This document shows positions 7,501 to 13,366 of a stretch of 13,366 nt of DNA, in pieces. The DNA is taken from contig CAWWAX010000039.1 in NCBI GenBank assembly GCA_963935005.1, positions 1 to 13,366 of the forward strand, read 5' to 3'. Under the pieces are notes generated by a model, which ran no database searches, was not told the DNA's origin, and was given only the letters and a program-made list of their open reading frames with translations. The stretch is from GCA-2718595 sp963935005 (GTDB lineage: Bacteria; Gemmatimonadota; Gemmatimonadetes; Longimicrobiales; Gaopeijiaceae). Position numbers and translations under genes: made by a program. The stretch's first letter is position 1, and every line of letters begins with the position of its first letter.

Positions 7501-8904
7501 ATGCCCAGAACAATGTTAGATAAGATTTGGGAAAAACACTTAGTTCACAGCCAGGATCAGCAACCTGATCTGATCTATATCGATCTGCATCTGCTACATG
7601 AAGTGACATCACCCCAGGCATTTGAAGGACTGCGGATTGCGAAACGTCAAGTGCGTCGCCCCGATCTTACTTTTGCCACTGTAGATCACAATATTCCAAC
7701 GACAGACAGGTCTCTCCCAATACACGACCACCTCGCAAGGACCCAAATCAAAGCCTTACGTGAAAACGCCAAAGACTTTGGTGTCACCCTCTACGACGTA
7801 GACAGTGCGGAGCAAGGGATAGTCCATGTCATAGGGCCAGAGCTGGGACTAACACAACCTGGAATGACAATCGTCTGTGGAGACAGTCACACCTCCACAC
7901 ATGGGGCTTTCGGTGCCCTCGCCTTCGGAATTGGGACCTCACAAGTCGAACATGTTTTAGCGACACAATGTCTTACTATGGATAAGCCCAAATCCATGCA
8001 AATCAAATTAATTGGCAATCTGAGAAGTGGAGTGTCAGCCAAAGACGTAATACTAGGCATCATTGCTAGGATTGGAATTGATGGTGGGTCAGGACACGTG
8101 ATCGAGTACACAGGAAATGCTATCAGGAATTTTTCTATGGAAGAACGCATGACGATTTGTAACATGTCCATAGAAGCTGGAGCTCGAGCTGGAATGATCT
8201 CCCCAGATGATACAACCGTCAACTACCTGTTGGAGAGAATAGAACTGACTGACATTGGTGATCCCAATTCGATAATCGACAACTGGATGAACTTACCTTC
8301 AGATGAAGGGGCTACATTCGATCGTGTCATCGAGATCGACGCTAATTCGTTGGAACCATGTGTCACCTGGGGTACGAACCCTGAAATGTCGATACCAATT
8401 ACCGAATCCATTCCAGATCCACAGGAAGCAGACTCGACCGAAGCCAGAGATGCCATGCAAAGAGCTCTTCACTACATGGACCTTGAACCTGGAACTCCAA
8501 TTCAAAGAGTTTCAATAGACAGGGTCTTCATTGGATCATGCACTAATTCTCGACTCTCAGACCTACAGGTTGCCGCCACTATTGTCGACGGTAAACAAGT
8601 CAATAAGGATGTCAAAGCTATGGTTGTTCCTGGGTCTACATCCGTAAAAAAAGAAGCGGAAGAATTAGGACTAGACAAAATCTTCCTTGATGCTGGTTTT
8701 GAATGGCGAGAATCCGGATGTTCAATGTGCCTAGGAATGAACCCAGACATCCTAAGTCCAGGAGAGCGCTGCGCCTCAACTTCCAACAGAAACTTCGAGG
8801 GCAGACAAGGAAGAGGGGGACGCACCCATTTGGTTAGTCCTGCTACAGCAGCCGGTGCAGCTATAGCAGGACACTTCGTAGACATTCGAGAATGGCTCGA
8901 TTGA
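7501..8904 (+). CDS. leuC: 3-isopropylmalate dehydratase, large subunit
   Basis: With LeuD, this subunit isomerises 2-isopropylmalate to 3-isopropylmalate using a [4Fe-4S] cluster in which one iron binds substrate. The 467 residues match the bacterial LeuC form. Cluster cysteines are visible as Cys347 in GSCTNSR and Cys407 and Cys410 in SGCSMCLGMNPD. CGDSHTSTHGAFGALAFGIG near 127-146 and GERCASTSNRNFEGRQGRGG near 421-440 are family signatures. Together they favour isopropylmalate isomerase over aconitase or homoaconitase. ATG 7501 is preceded by the purine run AAGGGGGT (7485-7492), a good ribosome-binding site that overlaps the leuB stop. The 3' end overlaps the leuD start region, as expected for subunits made in equal amounts. 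Confidence 0.95.
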   Translation: MPRTMLDKIWEKHLVHSQDQQPDLIYIDLHLLHEVTSPQAFEGLRIAKRQVRRPDLTFATVDHNIPTTDRSLPIHDHLARTQIKALRENAKDFGVTLYDVDSAEQGIVHVIGPELGLTQPGMTIVCGDSHTSTHGAFGALAFGIGTSQVEHVLATQCLTMDKPKSMQIKLIGNLRSGVSAKDVILGIIARIGIDGGSGHVIEYTGNAIRNFSMEERMTICNMSIEAGARAGMISPDDTTVNYLLERIELTDIGDPNSIIDNWMNLPSDEGATFDRVIEIDANSLEPCVTWGTNPEMSIPITESIPDPQEADSTEARDAMQRALHYMDLEPGTPIQRVSIDRVFIGSCTNSRLSDLQVAATIVDGKQVNKDVKAMVVPGSTSVKKEAEELGLDKIFLDAGFEWRESGCSMCLGMNPDILSPGERCASTSNRNFEGRQGRGGRTHLVSPATAAGAAIAGHFVDIREWLD

Positions 8905-9491
8905 TGAAACCATTTACTTCACATACAGGTCAAGTAGTACCACTAAATCGAACAGATGTGGACACAGATCAAATCATCCCTAAGCAATTCCTAAAACGGA
9001 TCGAGCGTACTGGTTATGGTGAATTCCTATTTTATGATTGGCGAAGGAAAACAGACGGCTCTCCAGACCCTACATTTTGCCTAAACCGTGAGAGATTCCA
9101 AGAGGGAAGTATACTTGTGGCAGGGAAAAATTTTGGATGTGGCTCATCCAGAGAACACGCTCCCTGGGCTCTCATGGACTATGGATTTCGAGTCGTCATC
9201 TCATCGAGTTTCGCCGATATCTTTAAGAGTAATTGCTACGAAAATGGACTGTTGCCCATTGAGCTCTCCGAAAAAGCTACAGTTAGACTGCTCACGCTGG
9301 CGGAAAAAGAAGACTGCTCAGTAACAGTGGACTTGCTGGCACAACATGTCATAGACGGACAAGGATGGAAAGAAGAATTCTGGGTAGATCCCTCTGTTCG
9401 AGACTCATTGCTCAAAGGCTTAGACAGAATTTCCCATACCTTGAGCCTAGAAGAACACATCAAAAATTACGAAACTGGAAGGGATGCCTAA
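8904..9491 (+). CDS. leuD: 3-isopropylmalate dehydratase, small subunit
   Basis: LeuD is the swivel-domain partner of LeuC and completes the isomerase active site. From this start it has 195 residues, a typical length. It begins MKPFTSHTGQVVPLNR, exactly where family members begin, and contains DVDTDQIIPKQFLK (18-31), NFGCGSSREHAPWAL (76-90) and FKSNCYENGLLPI (107-119). The ATG overlaps the leuC stop in TGATG by one base, a usual arrangement for translational coupling. An in-frame ATG at 8892 would add only MARL, residues that have no family counterpart, so I prefer 8904 but cannot exclude the longer form. It is the last gene of the leu operon, and a hairpin terminator follows 13 bases after the stop. 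Confidence 0.94.
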   Translation: MKPFTSHTGQVVPLNRTDVDTDQIIPKQFLKRIERTGYGEFLFYDWRRKTDGSPDPTFCLNRERFQEGSILVAGKNFGCGSSREHAPWALMDYGFRVVISSSFADIFKSNCYENGLLPIELSEKATVRLLTLAEKEDCSVTVDLLAQHVIDGQGWKEEFWVDPSVRDSLLKGLDRISHTLSLEEHIKNYETGRDA

Positions 9492-9504
9492 CTTTAACAG
9501 CTCA

Positions 9505-9536
9505 GGCGTTAGGCAACACCTTAGCGCCCCATTTTT
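9505..9536 (+). terminator. Rho-independent terminator of leuABCD
   Basis: GGCGTTAGG (9505-9513) pairs with CTTAGCGCC (9520-9528) in a nine-pair stem with two G-U pairs and a six-base loop. A run of five T follows at 9532-9536, two or three bases past the stem. Read on the minus strand the G-U pairs become mismatches and no T-run follows, so it should stop leu transcription rather than ilv transcription. It lies in the 62-base gap between the converging operons. Confidence 0.65.
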
Positions 9537-9553
9537 CATTGGGTCAGTCCGCT

Positions 9554-11236
9554 TCAGCTAGTTGTAGCCCCTTTAGCAGCGGAAGAAACAAGTGTAGCAT
9601 ACTTTGTCATCACCCCTGGATCGACTTCCTTGCTAGGGATACTCCATTTTTCCACTCTTCTTTTTAACTCATCTTCGCACAAATCCACCGAAAGAGTCCT
9701 GGCCTGAATATCAAAGACAATTTGATCGCCGTCTCTAATGCCAGCGATGGGTCCACCCTTAACGGCTTCAGGTGCTACGTGACCTGCCATCAATCCGTGA
9801 GTAGCCCCAGAAAAACGACCATCGGTCAGAAGTCCCACAGATTCGCCTAGCCCAGCCCCGGCAATAGCAGCGGTCACTCCAAGCATCTCACGCATTCCTG
9901 GTCCTCCACAGGGACCTTCCCCTCTGATAACCAAGACATCACCCTCTTTTATTGATCCACCTTGAACTGCTTCAAAAGCCTCCTCCTCTCCTTCGAACAC
10001 GCGCGCGGGGCCTTTATGAAACATCCTTTCGTGTCCAGCTATTTTCAATACACAACCTTCCGGAGCCAAATTACCCTTTAGTATCACCAAACCACCCTGA
10101 CCCTTGATCGGCTCAGATACGGTCTTTACTACCTTCTGCTCTTGGGCCACTTCCGCATTCTCCACTTCCTCTCTCAGCGTCCTTCCGGTGACTGTAATTG
10201 CATCTCCATGTAGAAGACCCCCTTCCAACAGTTCTTTCAAAACAAGAGCAACTCCGCCCGCTTTATACAAATCCGTGGCAACGAATCGACCGCCGGGCTT
10301 AAGATCTGCTATTAATGGGGTACGCTTACTGATTACATCAAAATCTTCTATAGACAAATCGACCTTGCTTTCATGGGCCAAGGCTAGAAGGTGTAAAACC
10401 GAATTGGTTGATCCCCCGGTAGCGACGGCAGCAGCGATCCCATTCTCAAAACTCTGTCGAGTCATCACATCTCGTATCTTTAGTCCTCTTTCAACTAAAT
10501 CGACAACTAGCCTACCACTTTCTCGGGCTACCCTCTCTTTATCCAAATCTACCGCTGGTACCGATCCGCTTCCCATGGCCGATACACCCATCGCTTCAAA
10601 GACTGTAGCCATAGTATTAGCTGTAAATTGACCCCCACACGCTCCTGGCCCTGGGCAAGCTACCCGCTCAAGTTCATCAAGCTCATCCTGTGTGATCCGT
10701 CCAGCAGCACATGCTCCTATCCCTTCAAAAACGTCTTGGATAGTGACATCCTTGCCGTTGTATTTACCAGGTTGAATTGACCCTCCATAGAGCATCAGTG
10801 AAGGACGATTAAGTCGTGCCATAGCCATGACAGTGCCTGGAATCGTCTTATCACAACCCGAAAGCGTCACTAAACCATCAAAAAAATATCCCCTACTCAC
10901 TAACTCAATCGAATCTGCAATGACTTCTCTGCTGACCAAAGAAGTGGTCATCCCTGAGGTCCCCATAGTAATACCATCGGAAACCGCAATGGTATTGAAT
11001 TCAAGAGGTACTCCTCCAGCCTCTCTGATACCTTCTTTAACCCATTGTCCCAGTTCTCTAAGGTGACTGTTACAGGGTGTAGTATCTGTCCATGTATTCG
11101 CCACACCAATGAGGGGTTTTCCGAAATCCCCATCTTCCATACCTACGGCTCGTAACATGGAACGTGCTGCGGCTCGGTCTCTACCTAGAACTAACTGATG
11201 GCTAATCAGAGGGAGTTTCTGAGGAAGTCCAGTCAT
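9554..11236 (-). CDS. ilvD: Dihydroxy-acid dehydratase
   Basis: IlvD dehydrates 2,3-dihydroxyisovalerate to 2-ketoisovalerate (and the isoleucine analogue), the last shared step before valine and leucine diverge. From ATG 11236 the protein has 560 residues. Cluster cysteines are Cys55 (TPCNSH), Cys128 (SGCDKT, with the neighbouring Lys130 expected at the magnesium site) and Cys200 (CPGPGACGGQFTANTM). The spacing resembles the [2Fe-2S] type, which tolerates oxygen better than the [4Fe-4S] E. coli enzyme. C-terminal signatures are EGPCGGPGMREML and LTDGRFSGATHGLM. A longer reading from TTG 11251 exists, but GGAG just after that TTG is nine bases before ATG 11236, so the ATG is the better start. 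It lies 58 bases downstream of ilvC and is the last gene of the minus-strand operon, converging on leuD. I see no terminator specific to it. Confidence 0.94.
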   Translation of the reverse strand: MTGLPQKLPLISHQLVLGRDRAAARSMLRAVGMEDGDFGKPLIGVANTWTDTTPCNSHLRELGQWVKEGIREAGGVPLEFNTIAVSDGITMGTSGMTTSLVSREVIADSIELVSRGYFFDGLVTLSGCDKTIPGTVMAMARLNRPSLMLYGGSIQPGKYNGKDVTIQDVFEGIGACAAGRITQDELDELERVACPGPGACGGQFTANTMATVFEAMGVSAMGSGSVPAVDLDKERVARESGRLVVDLVERGLKIRDVMTRQSFENGIAAAVATGGSTNSVLHLLALAHESKVDLSIEDFDVISKRTPLIADLKPGGRFVATDLYKAGGVALVLKELLEGGLLHGDAITVTGRTLREEVENAEVAQEQKVVKTVSEPIKGQGGLVILKGNLAPEGCVLKIAGHERMFHKGPARVFEGEEEAFEAVQGGSIKEGDVLVIRGEGPCGGPGMREMLGVTAAIAGAGLGESVGLLTDGRFSGATHGLMAGHVAPEAVKGGPIAGIRDGDQIVFDIQARTLSVDLCEDELKRRVEKWSIPSKEVDPGVMTKYATLVSSAAKGATTS

Positions 11237-11294
11237 TGTGCCGATCTCCAAATCAAAAGATTATTGACAGTTATCAAATCTGATGCGCTTGAAA

Positions 11295-12299
11295 TCAAAC
11301 CCAGGACATCCTTGAACGCAGCTCAACACCTACGGATTCTATCCCGTGGAGTTTTTCTTCTTCTCTCTTCCTTTCAAAGTTCTTCCCACCTGTTTTTGCT
11401 TCTTCAATCCATTGACGAGCAAACGCCCCAGATTGCACGTCAGCTAGAATTTTTTTCATCTCTACCCTGACAGCATCTCCAATCACTCTGTTACCACTGA
11501 CATAGTCACCATACTCGGCTGTATCACTTACTTCGGCTCTCATGCCTGATAGCCCCTGAGCATAAGCCAGATCGACTATTAATTTCATTTCGTGAAGACA
11601 CTCGAAGTATGCAAGCTCGGGATCATAACCCGCGTCAACCAAGGTTTCGAAACCAGCCTTAACTAATTCGCTAAGTCCACCACACAAGACTGCTTGCTCT
11701 CCAAAAAGATCGGTCTCGGTCTCGTCTGCAAATGTTGTTTGGAGGACTCCTGCCCTGGTACATCCAAGAGCATCCGCATAAGCCAAAGTTAATGCCAAAG
11801 CATTTCCGCTTGCATCATTGTGGATTCCTATTAATGCCGGAACACCTCTCCCAACCTGATATTGTTCCCTCACCTTATTTCCTGGAGATTTAGGCGCTAC
11901 CAGTATAGTGTCTACTCCTGCGGGGGGATTAATTTCATCATAGTGAACATTGAATCCATGTGCGAAAAGGAGAGCATCTCCTTCCTTGAGATGTGGCTCT
12001 ATCTCAGCGTCATAAACTTCTGTTTGCCTTGTGTCGGGAATAAGAATAGCAACGATATCACCCCATTCACTAGCTTCCGCAACCGATCTAACTTCCAGTC
12101 CTTCGCGAAGAGCGTGCTCGGCGGATTTACTGCCTTCATATAGCCCCACCATAACGGATACTCCGCTATCCCTGAGGTTAAGAGCGTGAGCGTGTCCCTG
12201 ACTTCCAAATCCAATGATGGCAACCCGACGTCCCTTCAGGAGCTCGGGATTTGCATCGTGTTCTTCAAAAAAAGTTGCTTTCAAACCTTCGTTGCTCAT
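11295..12299 (-). CDS. ilvC: Ketol-acid reductoisomerase, class I
   Basis: IlvC converts acetolactate (or acetohydroxybutyrate) to the dihydroxy acid with NAD(P)H and Mg2+. The 334 residues are the short class I form. The Rossmann domain has GFGSQGHAHALNLRDSG at 30-46. The cofactor-specificity loop GLYEGSKS (52-59) has Tyr54 where many homologues carry an Arg that contacts the NADPH 2'-phosphate; cyanobacterial enzymes also have Tyr here, so a cofactor switch should not be assumed. Catalytic residues include His114 in AHGFN and Lys137 in APKSPG. Metal ligands are Asp197 and Glu201 in TDLFGEQAVLCGG, and Glu233 and Glu237 in FECLHEMK. It ends in the family-typical MSWV. ATG 12299 has AAGGAAG seven bases upstream. 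The gene sits between ilvN and ilvD with short gaps of 60 and 58 bases. Confidence 0.95.
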   Translation of the reverse strand: MSNEGLKATFFEEHDANPELLKGRRVAIIGFGSQGHAHALNLRDSGVSVMVGLYEGSKSAEHALREGLEVRSVAEASEWGDIVAILIPDTRQTEVYDAEIEPHLKEGDALLFAHGFNVHYDEINPPAGVDTILVAPKSPGNKVREQYQVGRGVPALIGIHNDASGNALALTLAYADALGCTRAGVLQTTFADETETDLFGEQAVLCGGLSELVKAGFETLVDAGYDPELAYFECLHEMKLIVDLAYAQGLSGMRAEVSDTAEYGDYVSGNRVIGDAVRVEMKKILADVQSGAFARQWIEEAKTGGKNFERKREEEKLHGIESVGVELRSRMSWV

Positions 12300-12359
12300 A
12301 ATCTGTCTTCCTTTTTTTCTGACTCTACTGCAAATTATTCTAATCCGAAAACTTATCGA

Positions 12360-12611
12360 TCAAGAATCTTCTACCTGCATAGCAGTTGCCACCACAAATA
12401 GACTTGAAAGTTCTTTGATTATTCGATCCGGACCAGCTTGAACGACTTCGTCGGTCACACTCATGACAACATGGTAAACCTCTCCTGTTTTCTTGGAGAG
12501 AGTCAATTTATCAATATTTATGGCTCTTCTTCTCAGGACACCCAGCACGCGCTCTAGAGCTCCAGCCTCATTCCTAAGTTCCACTGACAAAGTATAATTA
12601 CTTAACATCAT
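12360..12611 (-). CDS. ilvN: Acetolactate synthase small regulatory subunit, ACT domain only
   Basis: This 83-residue protein is essentially one ACT domain (about 4-80), matching the N-terminal part of acetolactate synthase small subunits: ELRNEAGALERVLGVLRRR followed by INIDKLTL. In this family the ACT domain binds valine at a dimer interface and transmits feedback inhibition while activating the large subunit. Most bacterial IlvN/IlvH are about 160 residues with a second domain; this one stops after the ACT domain, as in enterobacterial IlvN and IlvM. The bases after its TGA encode no recognisable second domain before ilvC, so it looks naturally short and not frameshifted. Its ATG (12611-12609) overlaps the ilvB TGA as ATGA, which couples translation of the two subunits. 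A second ATG follows at once, so the start could be one codon later. Confidence 0.88.
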   Translation of the reverse strand: MMLSNYTLSVELRNEAGALERVLGVLRRRAINIDKLTLSKKTGEVYHVVMSVTDEVVQAGPDRIIKELSSLFVVATAMQVEDS

Positions 12612-13366
12612 GCTTCAGTCGGCAAACTAGGACCCTTAATCAGCTCATGGAGAGCGGTTCCCGAAGCAACTATAGGATAAACATTTTCCTCTTCTGAAAC
12701 TCTCAGCTCTAATAACACTGGTCCTGCCTCATCGGACACAGAGTCTAAGACTTCTTCCAGATTTTCAGCCCTATCCACTAGGTGACCGACAATGCCGTAA
12801 GCTTTTGCTATCGTGACAAGGTCTGGTCCAGACAATGATACTGCGGAGTATCTACGGTCATAGAATGACTCTTGCCACTGCCTTACCATCCCCAAACACT
12901 GATTATTAATCACCACTATCCGTAAACCAATATTCTCCTGAACAACCGTAGCCAGTTCTTGGATGTTCATCTGGAATCCCCCGTCACCTGCAACAACCCA
13001 AACAGTCCGGTCTGGGCAACCCACAGCCGCACCGATAGCGGCTGGGAGTGAATAACCCATAGTACCCAAACCTCCAGAAGTCAGATGCGATCTTGGCATT
13101 ACATTCGGAAGTTCTTGAGCAACCCACATCTGATGTTGACCAACGTCCGTACACACAATTCCGTCGCAATCACTTACTCTCCGAGTCACATAGCGTACAG
13201 CTTGTCTTCCACCAAGAGGGCCCGATTTTAGAGTGCAATCCACGTGGGGTTCAGCCTCTCGACTCCACCCTTTCAACTCATTCCACCATCTGGCATGTGT
13301 TTTCTGGGAAATCCCTTCCGCAAATAAAGGAAATGTGTCTTTCAGGTCGCCCAGAATGAAAATGTC
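12608..13366 (-). CDS. ilvB: Acetolactate synthase large subunit, C-terminal part (cut by window edge)
   Basis: This is the catalytic subunit of acetohydroxyacid synthase, which uses thiamine diphosphate to join two pyruvates into acetolactate or pyruvate and 2-ketobutyrate into acetohydroxybutyrate. The 252 codons seen are open at the right edge; a full protein is about 560-600 residues, so over half is missing. The first visible residues (DIFILGDLKDTFPLF) fall in the central domain. The C-terminal ThDP-binding domain follows, with VGQHQMW, SGGLGTMGYSLPAAIGA and the GDG...NN signature that holds Mg-diphosphate (GDGGFQMNIQELATV, then VVINNQCLGMVRQWQ). These argue for acetolactate synthase over pyruvate oxidase or decarboxylase relatives. 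A TTG at 13276 is an internal codon, since the frame reads through it. The operon promoter lies beyond the window. The 3' end overlaps ilvN by four bases. Confidence 0.95.
   Translation of the reverse strand, partial: DIFILGDLKDTFPLFAEGISQKTHARWWNELKGWSREAEPHVDCTLKSGPLGGRQAVRYVTRRVSDCDGIVCTDVGQHQMWVAQELPNVMPRSHLTSGGLGTMGYSLPAAIGAAVGCPDRTVWVVAGDGGFQMNIQELATVVQENIGLRIVVINNQCLGMVRQWQESFYDRRYSAVSLSGPDLVTIAKAYGIVGHLVDRAENLEEVLDSVSDEAGPVLLELRVSEEENVYPIVASGTALHELIKGPSLPTEA

Noticed and set aside
10104..10631. A 175-codon plus-strand ORF inside ilvD
   Set aside because: It lies wholly antisense to conserved IlvD sequence and its translation is low-complexity Ser/Thr/Leu, as expected of a shadow frame.
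12300..12359. Remnant of the missing IlvN C-terminal domain after a frameshift
   Set aside because: The 60-base gap is too short to encode it, and reading past the stop gives no family-like residues before the ilvC ribosome-binding site.

Overview
The window is a bacterial chromosomal segment, coding-dense and mid-GC (roughly mid-40s % by eye). It holds ten protein genes and one weak small ORF. TTG and GTG starts are fairly common. The phylum cannot be fixed from this sequence; an uncultured free-living bacterium is a reasonable guess. There is no phage, transposon, CRISPR array, tRNA or rRNA. No gap between genes exceeds 300 bases; the largest are 1024-1199 and 4613-4802.

Layout. (1) 1-1928, plus strand: the 3' part of a penicillin-binding/beta-lactamase-fold serine hydrolase, then a TauE/SafE-type membrane permease. 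A possible short leader ORF lies in the gap between them. (2) 2041-4612, minus strand: an ATPase of the YchF/Obg family with altered hallmark motifs, followed ten bases later by a sodium:solute symporter. (3) 4613-4802: a divergent promoter region with two operator-like palindromes. (4) 4803-9491, plus strand: leuA-leuB-leuC-leuD, closed by a hairpin terminator. (5) 9554-13366, minus strand: ilvB (partial, running off the right edge), ilvN, ilvC, ilvD, transcribed toward the leu genes.

The two converging operons together encode valine and leucine carbon-skeleton synthesis. IlvB/IlvN make acetolactate from pyruvate, IlvC converts it to dihydroxyisovalerate, and IlvD to 2-ketoisovalerate. LeuA condenses 2-ketoisovalerate with acetyl-CoA, LeuC/LeuD isomerise the product, and LeuB oxidises and decarboxylates it to 2-ketoisocaproate. 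The final aminotransferase (ilvE) and threonine deaminase (ilvA) are not in the window.

No wholly new system is visible. The best leads are the divergent YchF-like protein coupled to a transporter, the ACT-only IlvN, the palindromes upstream of leuA, the start context of leuB, and the possible leader ORF ahead of the TauE-like gene.
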